Source: Forficula auricularia
Taxonomy: Eukaryota; Arthropoda; Insecta; Dermaptera; Forficulidae
Length of the DNA stretch: 64,000 bases
Assembly (NCBI GenBank): GCA_024734495.1
Contig: JALMQS010000903.1
Coordinates: 186,001-250,000 of the forward strand
Direction of reading: 5' to 3'
Part shown: in pieces, positions 1-9,865 of the stretch
Numbering within the stretch: the stretch's first letter is position 1
How the letters are laid out: each line of letters opens with the position of its first letter
Notes under the pieces: model-generated
What the model saw: only the letters and a program-made list of their open reading frames with translations
The model's database searches: none
What the model was told of the DNA's origin: nothing
Made by a program: the position numbers and the translations under genes

Positions 1-335
1 TAAAATTTGTCAATAAAGAGCAACCATGCAAAGTCACATTAATTGAACTTAACAGTAAAAATACTTATTATATGATAATTATACATAAGTAAAATTAAAA
101 TTAATTTATACCTATTTTGTTTTTTTTACATCAGTGTACAATTTTTACTATGATTTATTAACACATGCTGATATAACAGTAAAAAATTGTACACTGATGT
201 AAAAAAACAAAATAGGTATAAATTAATTTTAATTTTAATTTTACTTATGTATAATAATAATAAGTCATCACATATATATTTTACTGTTAAGTTCAATTAA
301 TGTGACTTTGCATGGTTGCTCTTATTGACAAATTT
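1..335. repeat. Large palindrome, Penelope-like repeat family, about 150-bp arms
   Basis: Bases 1-150 and 181-335 are near-perfect inverted copies around a centre of about 30 bp. The arms differ by scattered substitutions and small indels, so this is an old inverted duplication and not a simple read artefact. The same sequence recurs in part at 985-1090 and 1817-1930. It leads directly into a segment with a hammerhead-like core (366-412), which is why I assign it to the Penelope-like repeats. No coding capacity is visible. Confidence 0.7.
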
Positions 336-1090
336 TATACTCATGCTCCTTGTTTTAATCTACTTTTTAGACTGATGATGACAAGGCATACTTGTTGAAG
401 CGTCTCTTGAATAAAATATTAAGAACCAAAGACAGAAAAATTCTTTCATTTCTTATGGGAGAAGTATCCTGTGGCAACCGACTACTACATCCTAGTCAAG
501 TGTTGACTCATATACTTAGAATGTGTGGTGTTTGAATATTTAAACGAGTCATAGTCAGTTTAGTACAATTTTTATCATACTAAATAAATATCTATTTATT
601 ATTTTATTGTTTTATTTATTATTTTTATTCATTATGTATTATTTTCATTGTCTGTGATACTATTTGATTGTTTGTAATTAATTACTTATTTATTGTATAT
701 TTGATTGTACACAATTTTATAATTGTTATGCATAATTTATATTTGGCTGTGAAAATTTTAGACTCATGGTAGACTGGCTACAATGGAATTCATTCCGAGG
801 CCATTAAGAGAAAAAAAAAATTATATTTTAGAGAATTAAAATTATATAATAAAATTAACATTTATTTCATTTTTCAGTATGATAAAATTGTACTAAACTG
901 ACAATGACTCGTTTAAATATTCAAACACCACAACACTCTGAGGTATATGAGTCAAACCATTGACTAGGATGTAGTTGTCTGTTGCCACAGGGTATGATTT
1001 AACACATCCTGATTTATACAGTAAAGATTGTGCACTGATGTAAAAACGAAATAGGTATAAATTAATTTTAATTTTACTTATGTATAATAT
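336..1090. repeat. Continuation of the Penelope-like palindromic repeat
   Basis: Positions of about 460-575 pair as an inverted repeat with about 870-990, sharing the stretch that contains TTTAAATATTCAAACACCAC. Positions 985-1090 repeat the inner part of the first palindrome. The block is therefore a composite of one repeat family in both orientations, with about 290 bp of AT-rich unpaired DNA (580-865) in the middle. No protein-coding frame is supported. Confidence 0.6.
366..412 (+). ncRNA. Hammerhead-ribozyme-like motif in Penelope-like repeat (degenerate)
   Basis: CTGATGA at 372-378 is followed by a short hairpin (ACAAG, loop, CTTGT) and then TGAAGCGTC. This follows the hammerhead order CUGAUGA, stem II, GAAA, stem III, UH, but GAAA is changed to GAAG. 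Hammerhead motifs are known in Penelope-like terminal repeats. Catalysis is doubtful in this copy. Confidence 0.4.
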
Positions 1091-1156
1091 ACTATATAAT
1101 ATTTATCTAGATTAATTTGTAACAACGCCAAGAGAAATTTCTCTAAAAAATTTCCC

Positions 1157-1226
1157 TCTTGCCTAGAATCGAACCTACGAACGCTTGAACTAAGGTCATT
1201 AGCTTTAACCACTAGACCAATCTTGC
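1157..1226 (-). pseudogene. tRNA-derived relic (tRNA pseudogene or SINE head)
   Basis: On the minus strand an A-box-like TGGTCTAGTGG and a B-box GGTTCGATTC lie 33 bp apart, the spacing of an internal RNA polymerase III promoter in a tRNA. The T-stem does not pair fully and the acceptor stem is not convincing, so this is a decayed tRNA or the head of an old SINE rather than a working tRNA gene. Confidence 0.55.
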
Positions 1227-1612
1227 ATTAATATATATATACCATGATTTCTGTTACTAAAACTATAAATTTTTGATTTAGACTTTGTGTCGAGATAATA
1301 TTGTATTCATTTGAACTCGAATGAAAATGAAAAAACACCAATAGATTTTAAATTAAGAAACATTAAATATATATTAATTAACGAGGCAAATTTGAAATAT
1401 AATTGTAATTTTGAAATGAAAGACTCCAATTCATTTTAAATTAAGAAACATTAAATATATTTTTTGTAATTAATTAAATTAATTGAACCGCGTAAATTTG
1501 AATAATTTCCATGATTCAGCCTGCGAATTTTTTCGCAGTTCATAAATCATTTTATTATTTTTGTTTTGAAAAGGAAAAATGAAATTTAAATTTAAATATA
1601 TTCATAATTATT

Positions 1613-1628
1613 CCCCCCCCCCCCCCCC
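1613..1628. repeat. Poly-C tract, 16 C
   Basis: An uninterrupted run of 16 C lies in AT-rich DNA. Similar G/C homopolymer runs occur at 11640-11675, 18808-18828, 20410-20422 and 21270-21286, mostly inside or beside Helitron-like and hAT-like elements. Confidence 0.9.
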
Positions 1629-1645
1629 GCCACTCAAAAATTAAA

Positions 1646-1816
1646 GAGGCGAAACTTTTAAGAGAGGATGTATTTTCGGTAGTTTACGAGTATACATTTG
1701 GAGTGTGGTTTTTTAAGAGGAATAACATTTTTTGACCGAAACGCTGCCCGCCAGGGCACCAGCCCGGAGGGCCGAGCTTCGAGGGCGTGCCGAAGGCACG
1801 CACGAAAAGCTCGTAA
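1646..1816 (+). repeat. Dispersed repeat with Helitron-like 3' hairpin end, copy 1
   Basis: About 170 bp matches 58589-58760 at roughly 85-90 percent by eye. Near its 3' end both copies carry a short GC hairpin (GTGCC-GAA-GGCAC) followed by about 15 bases and CTCGT(A/T)A. A hairpin about ten bases from the end is the arrangement of Helitron 3' termini, but the end is not the canonical CTRR, so the class is tentative. The 5' end of the element is not recognisable. Confidence 0.5.
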
Positions 1817-2112
1817 TCATATAATAAGCCATCACTTTATATATTTTTACTGTTAAGTTCAATTAATGTGACTTTGCATGGTTGCTCTTCATTGACAAAT
1901 TTATACTCATGCTCTTTGTTTAATCTACTTTTATAGACTGATGATGACAAGGCATACTTGTCGAAATGTCTTCTGAATAATATATTAAGAACCAAAAACA
2001 GAAAAATTCTTTCATTTCTTATGGGAAAAGTACCCTGTGGCAACCGACAACTACATCCTAGTCAATGGTTTGACTCATATACCTCAGAGTGGTGTGCTGT
2101 TTTAACATTTAT
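1817..2112 (+). repeat. Direct copy of the Penelope-like repeat (compare 255-520)
   Basis: The block repeats the order seen at about 255-520: the cytosine-poor arm, the hammerhead-like core, then the stretch ending near ACTCATATACCTCAGAGTG. It is the better preserved of the two copies. Short reading frames across it are chance frames. Confidence 0.65.
1932..1976 (+). ncRNA. Hammerhead-ribozyme-like motif in Penelope-like repeat
   Basis: CTGATGA (1938-1944), an ACAAG/CTTGT hairpin and C-GAAA-TGTC follow in hammerhead order. Unlike the copy at 366-412, GAAA is intact. The predicted stem III is extremely short, as reported for Penelope-associated hammerheads, so any activity would probably need a dimer. 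Confidence 0.45.
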
Positions 2113-3190
2113 TATTTTATTACTATATTTTAAAAGGAAAATTATAGTTATTAGATAAAAGTAAAAGTAAAAAACGTAGTGTTATTTCAAGTAGAGAATA
2201 GAAAACATAAAATAAAAACAATGATATGTAAAATGGGACAAGAACAATCCCCAAACAACAACAACAAAAATGCTATCGAAGATGATAAGAGTGCCTATCA
2301 TTGCAAAATAGATGAGTAGCCAGAGACTGAATATTTTTTTTGTAAACTAATAATTTGTCTAAAGTAAAAATACGTAAAAGTGTATAAAAAATAATTATTT
2401 AATAACTTTAGAATTAAACAAAATATACCCCCTCTGTCCAGACCCTAAGGAATGTCTACATTCAGAACAGCAGCCATATGCAAGGCTGATTCACACCAAG
2501 GACGTCAACCCAGTCAAGCCTGGGTACGTCTAGGACCGTCAAGATTGAGCCCGTCCAGTCAAGTCCTGTTTAGTCAATCGACCGGATTATTTTTCATCTC
2601 AATTAAAATAGTAAGTAGAGAACAAATCTCAACAGCAACACTCATCCATTATGGAGGAGGATCAATCTAAAAAACAAAAAATTTTAAAAATATTTTTGAC
2701 TTGAACTTTGAGAAAAGTAAGTGCACTATACACAAATAAATGAATATTGAAATATAATCTAAACCAGAAATTTAATATAGATATAAGATTAATAAAAGAT
2801 CAGCAATCATCACCTTCTTAGGAATTAGAAAAAGCTATAAATTCCAAATTTCATAATTATTGATTTAATGGTCTAACTAGTATTTTAGTTACACACACAT
2901 ATATATATATTTTCTTGTGGAAAAAAATATAGACTCGGGGGCACATTGAAAGGTTTTGATCTGTAAACATCGCAACTTAGATTTTTTTCAAGAATACAGT
3001 TTACTAATAGAATTATTATTATCCCCTTTATATGTTGAGTAATCAGCCTTTAATATCTTTTGGAAACAGTTGGGGAGTTTTTTTAATGGCCTGAGGAAAA
3101 TTGTCCATTTCGCTAGATCATAAGTGAAGATTTTTTTATTTTTTCATATGTATATGTTTTGTGTATGTGTGTAACAAATTGGTGTAAGAG
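2113..3190. other. AT-rich DNA without a recognisable gene
   Basis: No supported coding region. A less AT-rich patch at 2430-2610 contains several repeats of the word GTCAAG/TTGACTGG in both orientations and may be an old transposon end, but I do not recognise it. The rest is low-complexity AT-rich sequence. Confidence 0.6.
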
Positions 3191-3199
3191 GCCGGTTCA

Positions 3200-3274
3200 A
3201 ACAGTGATTTTAACTTGAACCCGGGGTTGCTGATTCGTATATAAGAACTCTATCCATTCGATCAATTTGACCCC
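3200..3274 (-). pseudogene. tRNA-derived relic
   Basis: On the minus strand an A-box-like TGATCGAATGG is followed after 32 bp by GGGTTCAAGTT, close to the B-box consensus. The intervening sequence looks like the D-arm and anticodon region of a tRNA. The 3' half does not close a T-stem and acceptor, so it is a pseudogene or SINE fragment. It ends just left of the hAT element at 3286. Confidence 0.45.
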
Positions 3275-3277
3275 AAC

Positions 3278-3926
3278 TCTAGTTGCAGCGCTCGTAAATA
3301 GCTCTTTTAGGGCCCTATGCAAAACTTTTTTAAGGTCCCTATATTTTTGGGGAAAAAGTAATTATAGTTCAAATAGATATCATATAAAAATTTTATTGTA
3401 CACAAAAATATATTACATTATTTATACCTATTATAAGGATATTTAATTTTCATATAATTGTACTCTTCTAGCTTTCATTTGAGCCAAGTCATTAATTATT
3501 TCGTCATAATTAATATCTTTTGCGATGTTATACTCTATAGATATTATGGCAAGATTGGATAATCTATCTTGTCCAATAGTAGACCGTAAATAGTTTTTAA
3601 TTAATTTTAACTTGCTAAAACTTCTCTCACACGAACCAATTGTTACTGGGAGTGGGAGGAATAATCGTATAGCAATATTAATGTTTGGATAAGATTCAAT
3701 TAATCCAAAGTCATGCAGACCTTGTAAAATTTCAAGTGGTGTTGCAGTTTTTAAATCGTCTACTAATATCGATGCTTCAAATTTTAATTTGTGTTTTAAA
3801 ATCTCGAATAAAATTTTTGTAAAACAAATTTGTAAAGAAAATTCAATTAACAATTTCGTTTTAGGGCCCCCTAGATCTCTGGGCCATGTGCGGGTGCACC
3901 TGCCTAGTTACGGCGCTGTCTAGTTG
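3278..3926. mobile_element. hAT element, internally deleted, with 8-bp target duplication
   Basis: The element spans 3286-3918 (633 bp). It is flanked by an exact 8-bp direct repeat TCTAGTTG at 3278-3285 and 3919-3926, the target-duplication length of hAT transposons. The terminal inverted repeats start CAGCGCTCGTAA on the left and CAGCGCCGTAAC on the right, read inward. The interior holds only the C-terminal part of a transposase on the minus strand, so it is a non-autonomous deletion derivative. Confidence 0.88.
3443..3853 (-). pseudogene. hAT transposase C-terminal fragment (hATC dimerisation domain)
   Basis: The 136-residue frame contains the hAT C-terminal dimerisation signature: around residues 55-100 it reads YPNINIAIRLFLPLPVTIGS, then CERSFSKLKLIKNYLRSTI, then SNLAIISIE. 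This resembles the hAT group related to vertebrate ZMYM1/TTF-type proteins. Full transposases of this type are usually 600 residues or more, so the BED finger and catalytic core are missing. The methionine that opens the frame is incidental; the sequence is the tail of a longer protein cut by an internal deletion. It lies wholly inside the hAT element with its target duplication and has no host function that I can infer. Confidence 0.85.
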
Positions 3927-4163
3927 TTATTTATTTTTAGTCATTATTACTCGATCCAAGAGGCCTTGATTTCAAAAAGCTTGGACACCCCTGGCTTAAA
4001 GTTTATGTTGTATTGTGACTGTTTCAAGGAAAATATGTTAGCCTTAATGTAGGCCAATGCTTGTTAAATTTTTCGTGCCCTTCCTTGGATCGAATAATAA
4101 ATAATCTAATAATGACCGTTAACTACGAGCAACTCTGATTTTCGCAAAAATAAATATAAAATT
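3927..4163. other. Unannotated spacer
   Basis: AT-rich sequence with no recognised gene or repeat. Confidence 0.5.
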
Positions 4164-4466
4164 GATCGGACAACTCTTTGAGGTGGCTCATCTCATTTGA
4201 AATTTTAAGAATTTCCCTCAATTCGAGATAGGCATAGCGGCCATCATGTAGAATTCACTTGAATTTTTTTTTCTATGTGTTTAATAATGACTGAATGACA
4301 AAGTTAGGGGCGGTATTTCACAAAAATAATGTTTACTAATATCATTGTCATCAATGTTTTTATTCTTTGTTTCAATTTAACGATGTATAACAAAATATAG
4401 TAGCCGAATTGAGGGAAATTCTTAAAATTTCAAATGAGATAAGCCACCTGAAAGGGTTGTCCGATC
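4164..4466. mobile_element. Foldback MITE, about 60-bp inverted termini
   Basis: Both ends read GATCGGACAAC inward and the inverted arms extend about 60 bp (4164-4230 against 4405-4466) with a few mismatches. The interior of about 175 bp has no reading frame. I see no certain target duplication, so the superfamily is open. Confidence 0.7.
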
Positions 4467-4909
4467 TATCTAAAATTTGGTATGAATTATTTTCTTACCC
4501 AACTTCATAATTTGAGAGGGTGACCCGAAAAAATTTTCATGGTCGTAAAATAAGGACCACCCTAGTGTACGCCTAATGCCAATCGCGGTTCACCCCTCGG
4601 TTCTAAGGTTAAGAGATAAATTTTCTAGTTTTCAAATAAATTATTTGGTCTAATTATTAAAATTAAAAAAATTAATTTGCCAAAACCATGTATCTACGAA
4701 GTCTCACAAATCAATCAACAAACTAATTCAATTTTTTTAGCTCTCACCTATTCTTGACTTTAATCCAACCTCATAAAAATTTACCTGTAGACGATGTTTA
4801 TTAAATTGTTTTCAGATGACGTGGATAATAACGGTTGTACTACACATTTTCTATAGAGAGTGTGAAGAGCAGGGCGGTAACTCTTTTGAAATGTTTTGTT
4901 GTTTGATTC
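4467..4909. other. Unannotated spacer
   Basis: No gene is supported. The sequence is AT-rich and without obvious internal repeats. Confidence 0.5.
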
Positions 4910-5095
4910 TTAGGGCCAGTTGTATGTCGGTTGGTAAAGTCTTTGTAAAAGTTGACAAAGGGTAAAACCTTAGAATTCACCTGGAAGTGGGTGTCATCTG
5001 ATTGGCCATCCCGCCGGGCACAAGGTGAACTCTAAGGTTTTACCCTTTGTCAACCTTTACAAAGTCTCTACCAACCGACATACAACTGGTCCTTA
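4910..5095. mobile_element. PIF/Harbinger-like MITE with TTA target duplication
   Basis: A 180-bp element (4913-5092) consists almost entirely of two inverted arms of about 75 bp with a loop of about 30 bp. The termini are GGGCCAGTTG and, inverted, GGACCAGTTG. TTA is present directly on both sides (4910-4912 and 5093-5095). A 3-bp TTA duplication with GGGCC-type ends is characteristic of PIF/Harbinger. No transposase is present. Confidence 0.8.
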
Positions 5096-5199
5096 TTGGG
5101 GCTGTTCTTCTAGATCTGCAGGTAGAGGCTAAAAGGCCCCGGGTCCTGATTGTCCTGTAAAATAAAAGGGGCATTTAGTCTCTTCCCTCACATTTTTCC

Positions 5200-5325
5200 G
5201 ATAGTCAAATTTTCGAAACAGTCAAGTAGATTATTATATTAATTTTTAATATGAGTTCCGATTTGGTAAATATATTATTTAAATAATATACTTTATAAAT
5301 TAAAGGGTTTATTTGGTTCGTCTTG
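5200..5325 (+). repeat. Dispersed direct repeat, copy 1 (compare 7450-7605)
   Basis: About 125 bp beginning ATAGTCAAATTTTCG recurs in direct orientation at 7450-7605, where it carries a small internal duplication. The two copies flank the mariner element at a distance. The origin is unknown. Confidence 0.7.
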
Positions 5326-5841
5326 GATTTTTTAACAGGCCTATTATTTATTTTTTTTTTAGTATAATTGTTATTATATATTTTAATACAAATTTTTAGC
5401 TATTTGTTGTTTAATTTACAATGTGGTACCTATAAAACTCAAGAGTATTAGTAAAGAAAATAAATAGTTTAATTAAAAATATTTTTATACACTGAAGCAA
5501 ATAAAAAGCCAAGTATTTTGTTGTTTCTTAAAATAGGAAATATGTTGTAGATTAATTTAAAAAAATTTGACTTAATTATCACTTTGCCTCTTAGAGATAT
5601 GAATTTTTTTTGTAAAACACCGTTTCGTGCTAAAAAATTTTAAAAAAATATTTTTTTTTGTATAAAACATATAAACATAAAATGTTGCAATATTTTTTTC
5701 TGGAATCAGCACAGTTCACTCAACAATACTGTAAATTTTCATAAGATTTGCACCATAAATGTCCAAGATACAAATATTTTTCATTGAAAATACAAGTTCT
5801 TTCTCGGAGGTTAGGAAATGGCAAAACCGCTATTTTATCAA
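5326..5841. other. AT-rich spacer before the mariner element
   Basis: No gene is supported. It includes several T and A runs and ends at the TA target site of the mariner. Confidence 0.5.
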
Positions 5842-5914
5842 TACTCCCTTGATCAAAAAGTTCCCGGAATTTATTCAGAAAAATAAAAATACAAGTTTAT
5901 TCATCTAAATCTAT

Positions 5915-6378
5915 ATTTTTCATTAAATTGAAGGGTTGATTTTGTCACAAATATAATAAAATAATTTTAATAACTATTAGAATTATTTAATTGATAACTA
6001 TACAGTTTCGGTCACCACTGGTCGACCATCCTCAGTAGTTCTAAAAATTGAAATGAAACATTTATTTATATTTTTTCTTTTTATAGAGAATTATATAACA
6101 CAAAATTTTTTTACAATAATTTGAAATCATACATACATCTCGTTCAAGAACCGGAATTTGTCATTTCACATGAAACATTCATGTCTTATATAATCTTCAA
6201 TATATAAAAAGAAAAAATGTAAATAAATGTTTCATTTCAATTTTTAGAACTACTGAGGATGGTCGACCAGTGGTGACCGAAACTGTATAGTTATCAATTA
6301 AATAATTCTAATAGTTATTAAAATTATTGTTTTATTATATTTGTGACAAAACCAACCCTTCAATTTAATGAAAAATTT
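5915..6378. mobile_element. Foldback element nested in the mariner
   Basis: Inverted arms of about 180-190 bp (5915-6100 and 6195-6378) enclose a loop of about 90 bp. The arms share GGTCGACCA near a CCACTGGTCG stretch. It lies between the mariner transposase C-terminus and the mariner left terminus. The transposase stop codon (6377-6379) falls at the junction, so the insertion replaced or trimmed the natural end of the gene. Confidence 0.75.
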
Positions 6379-7071
6379 AAATCAAGTCACTTAAGTTCTG
6401 GAAGAAATTTAATAAATCTATATTGTCCCCTTCAAAGTAATCCCCATCGACTGCAACACACTTATGCCAGCGCTTGATCCAATCCTCGAAACATTTTTTA
6501 TATTCGGTTTTCGGTATGTCCATCAGTGCTTCCTACGATTTGTCCATTACCTCCTCTCGACTGCTGAAACGCGTTCCCCGTAATGGTTTTTTAACTCGAT
6601 TGAACAGAAAGAAGTCACAGGGAGCCAAATCAGGTGAATTCAGTGGCTGTTGGATGGTATTTGTTGCATTTTTCGTCAAAAAATTTCGAATAATGATGGC
6701 ATTGTGCGACGGTGCGTTATCATGCTGTTTGCTGCTACACGACGGAAACCCAAATCATAAACCAAAATGTCTTGGACGGATCTATAGGCAATATTCAAGC
6801 CCTCCGCTATCTCTCTGACGGTTATTGACCAACATTTATTTTACTTTATCAATGTTTTCGTCGGTTTTCGATGTCGATGGTCTGCTACTGCGTTCATCAT
6901 CTTCGATTAACTCACGACCACTTTTGAACCGCTCGTGCCACTGGTAAACGACCGTTTTCTTTAGAGAATCGTTGCCGAAACACTTTTCCAACATTTCCAA
7001 CGTTCGCGCACCATTAAATCCGTTTTTACGCAAAATTTAATACAAGTTCGTTGTTGCAAATTTAAATCCAT
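6377..7071 (-). pseudogene. Mariner transposase pseudogene
   Basis: Reading leftward from an ATG at 7071-7069, the frame opens like a mariner transposase (CIKFCVK), then shifts frame into the N-terminal helix-turn-helix domain (TLEMLEKCFGNDSLKK, VYQWHERFKSGRE, RPSTSK). After a stop and a further shift comes ITVREIAEGLNIAYRSVQDI, the second helix-turn-helix. The catalytic middle is missing: the next segment is HDNAPSH followed by SPDLAPCDFFLF, the third catalytic aspartate region of the DD34D triad, then the C-terminus with GDYFEGDNIDL. A normal protein is about 345 residues. Frameshifts, an internal stop and the deletion make this gene dead. Confidence 0.9.
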
Positions 7072-7284
7072 TTCTAAAATTGTAAAAAATCGCCAACACA
7101 CACAGAGATAGATGTACTCTTGGCTACGTAACTTTTGCAAATGTCAAGCTATGACGCTAAGATTTAGAGGGAATACCAACAACAGATGTACCAACTTAAC
7201 AAAAAAACAGAACTCAAATCGGAACGATGGGAGCGCCACACACACGGGGGGGGTTATTCCGGGAACTTTTTGATCAAGGTAGTA

Positions 7285-7449
7285 TTTCAAAGTCCCATAA
7301 AACAAAAACCAGTTGAGATAAAGAAATAAAATTTGGCAAATTTTCATAACTATGTAAGAAAGATAAAAAATACAAAGTTTCATCAAAATCGGAGGTGGTG
7401 GGTGACATGGCCAGGATGACCTGATGTGGAATGACCCTCGCCTCTTTCC
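7285..7449. other. Spacer right of the mariner
   Basis: No gene or repeat recognised. Confidence 0.45.
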
Positions 7450-7605
7450 AATAGTCAAATTTTCGTAACAGTTAAGTAGATTATTATATTAATTTTTAAT
7501 ATGAGTTCAAATTTGGTAAATATATTATTTAAATAATATACCATACATTATAAATTAAATTATAAATAATATACTTTATAAATCAAAGGGTTTATTTAGT
7601 CAGAT
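7450..7605 (+). repeat. Dispersed direct repeat, copy 2 (compare 5200-5325)
   Basis: This matches 5200-5325 for about 110 bp. The last part (TAAATTAAATTATAAATAATATAC) is locally duplicated relative to the other copy. Confidence 0.65.
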
Positions 7606-7652
7606 AAAATATATAAATAAGTAAATATGTGACTAAATAAACCTTTTTGATT
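7583..7652. repeat. Short inverted repeat, about 22-bp arms
   Basis: AAATCAAAGGGTTTATTTAG at the left pairs with its complement at 7628-7652 around an AT-rich loop of about 25 bp. It overlaps the end of the preceding dispersed repeat. Confidence 0.6.
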
Positions 7653-7734
7653 TATAAAATTAAATTCTACATAAGTCACTTAAGTTTTGGAAGAATCTTA
7701 GATTAAATAATATAGATATAAATATAAAAGTAAA

Positions 7735-8030
7735 TAAATATTATATGAAATATTCATTTACTATGAGTTAAGATTTCTAGGTCACTTGTTTCACATTAAA
7801 ATTAAAAAAATAAAAGAGGTAAATTTTTTCAATATATAGGTATATATATATATTTCGGGCTGTAAACCCATCTTAAGGAAAGTACAGAATTTTAACTAAT
7901 ACAAAATTCGAATGCAAAGGTATATAGGTATATATATATATTAATTTTAATGTGAAACAAGTGACCTAGAAATCTTAAGTCAAAGTAAATGAATATTTCA
8001 TATAATATTTATTTGATTTTATCTTTATTA
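7735..8030. mobile_element. Foldback MITE; half-copy also at 15764-15890
   Basis: Arms of about 70-80 bp (7735-7805 and 7940-8020) are inverted and share GGTCACTTGTTTCACATT. A loop of about 130 bp holds two (TATA)n tracts, each preceded by TATAGGTA. One arm with its outer flank is found again at 15764-15890, which shows that this is a dispersed family. Confidence 0.65.
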
Positions 8031-8651
8031 AAGATGTTTCACCTTGCACCAACACCACAATCTATTAATTAATATAAAACTGAGGATTGAATAAAATGTA
8101 GTCCAAGAATAAATAAAAGATGATTCCCAATAAAAGATAATTTATTGGAAACATTTTTTTTTACACTTTTGAAGCGACATTTCAGAGGACCAGGGTTCAA
8201 AAAGTCACTAAAAGTCACTAAAGGAAGCATATAACATTCTAACAACTTTTCTTCTTGCCTCAATTATCCGTTTTAGTTGGTGTTGAATTTGATAAAATAT
8301 CTTTTAAAAGATATTTTTGTATTGTTATCAAAAGAATAGTCTATTCTATTAAATTTAGTTTAGAAAAAATAAATTAAAATCCATTAATTTATCTTGGGAA
8401 TAATCTTTTTATTTATCGCTGGACCGCCATTCATTCAAACTTCAGTTTTGTATCTATCAGTCCGTCTTTAAGAAAAAAACATCAAATATAATTAATTTAA
8501 TTATAAATTATTTAGAAAAATAATAAATATTTGGACGTAGGAATTGGAAGTATTGGAGGACAGAGGACTAAGTTGTTGTTGAGTGATTTTTCTACTTCTA
8601 TTTTTATTCCACTTAGAGGGACCAAAACAAAAATAAAAAAATTGTTCAATA
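8031..8651. other. AT-rich spacer without recognised gene
   Basis: Reading frames here are short and lack known motifs. The stretch at 8095-8170 resembles the reverse complement of about 10695-10770 over short words, perhaps an old repeat. Confidence 0.5.
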
Positions 8652-9843
8652 TCTATATATATAAAATTAAGATTTTGTCTGTACTTTGATTCAAATGATG
8701 AGAGGTGGAACAGATCTTTACAAGAGTGGACTCCTCGATATATAAAAAGACCTCCTGGAAGACCGCCAATCCGATGGGCTGACTCCTTGTACTGCAGGAA
8801 CTCTGTTAGACTTCCGGATGGTAGAAGATTGGGGGTGCATTGGAGTACAATCGCGAAGGACAGAAGAGCCTGGAGGAAAAGTTGGGACAAGAGTGCGCCA
8901 AACCGCAGCACAGAGGAACGGGTCGAATAAGTTATAGTAAGTATTGTTCCAAATTACGCCAAATTTTGGTTGCACACGTTTCAAGCAAAGTTATGAACGC
9001 AAACACCCTCAACAAAATTCCTGTCTGTCTGTATGTATGTATGTTTGCATGGGTTCAGCGAAAAGTTGCTCACGATTCACGTAAAAATGGCTGAAGGAAT
9101 TAGTATGAAATTTCATATTTACATCAGATGTCTTCTAACTTAAGTTTGGCGGTTTTGGAGGGCGCGCGAATGAAAATTATCAAATAACTCCTAAACTATT
9201 AACTCTACGGCAAATTTTATTATGAGTAAAGTTGTAGAGGATGTGATTTCTGACAACTTTTGATTAAAAAAATTCCCCCCAAAAACCACCGAAAAAAGGG
9301 GGAGGGTGAATTCTTGTCCTTAGAGCAAACTTAATTAAATTTTGTATGCATAATCTGTGGACCTCTAGAGAGCTAGAAATGCAAAAAATAACAAACCAAA
9401 ATGGAGGGGGAGGGTCAAAAAATGAAAATTCTTGTTATTGGACCAAACTTAACCAAATTGTGTACACATAATTTGTGGCCTAGAAGGGTAGAAATGCAAA
9501 AACTAACAACTCAAAATGGGGGGGGGGTCAAAAAATGAAAATTCTTGCTATTGGACCAAACTTAACCAAATTGTGTACACATAATTTGTGGCCCACTAGA
9601 AATGCAAACACTGGGTGCGAGGGTGGTGGGGCTGGGGGTGCAGGAGGTCCGGGGTGAGTGTGGGGTGCGGCGGTAGAATGGGGTTGGGTTGCGCGGATGG
9701 GCGTGCGGGTGGCGTTCGCGGGGTGCATGGGGGGGGGGGTGTCGCGGGATGAATGGGGGTTTCAGGGCGGGGTGGGATGTGGGGGTCCAGAGGCGTAGCC
9801 CCTGGCTAGCAAGAGGGCCCCCAAAAGAGGGCCTTGCAGCTAA
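8652..9843 (+). mobile_element. Non-autonomous Helitron, family A, with nested non-LTR fragment
   Basis: It starts with TC (TCTATATATATAAAATTAAG) and ends after a GC-rich hairpin with GCAGCTAA directly before T, the CTRR-T end of Helitrons. The same 5' and 3' ends occur at 18533-19506. The interior has a CTGT/TATG microsatellite (9020-9045), at least three imperfect tandem repeats of about 110 bp (9290-9600) and a G-rich minisatellite-like block (9610-9790). It has no helicase gene. A non-LTR fragment interrupts it at about 8690-8945; outside that interruption it aligns with the copy at 18.5 kb. Confidence 0.8.
8697..8930 (+). pseudogene. C-terminal fragment of a non-LTR reverse transcriptase (RTE/CR1-type tail)
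   Basis: A 78-codon frame without an in-frame start ends at the stop 8928-8930. It reads LQEWTPRYIKRPPGRPPIRW, then ADSL, then DRRAWRKSW, the pattern W-R-P-R-GRP-RW-D that closes endonuclease/reverse-transcriptase proteins of RTE- and CR1-type elements. Only the last 76 or so residues survive, as expected for a 5'-truncated insertion. It sits inside the Helitron at 8652-9843. The flanking words GTACTTTGATTCAAAT and GTATTGTTCCAAAT look like a decayed target duplication. Confidence 0.75.
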
Positions 9844-9865
9844 TAAATAATAGACATTATATTTA

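Larger units (their letters stand above)
5842..7284 (-). mobile_element. Mariner element, defective, with TA target duplication
   Basis: The element spans 5844-7282. Its inverted termini agree in 26 of 27 positions; the common core is TTGATCAAAAAGTTCCCGG. Each end abuts a TA dinucleotide (5842-5843, 7283-7284), the Tc1/mariner target duplication. It carries a broken transposase gene on the minus strand and a nested foldback between that gene and the left terminus. A typical mariner is about 1.3 kb; this one is 1.44 kb despite an internal deletion, because of the nested insertion. Confidence 0.92.

Noticed and set aside
1157..1226. Functional tRNA gene
   Set aside because: The A and B boxes are present, but the acceptor and T stems do not close, so it was recorded only as a relic.
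6474..6818. 114-residue plus-strand frame
   Set aside because: It is the antisense shadow of the mariner transposase pseudogene.
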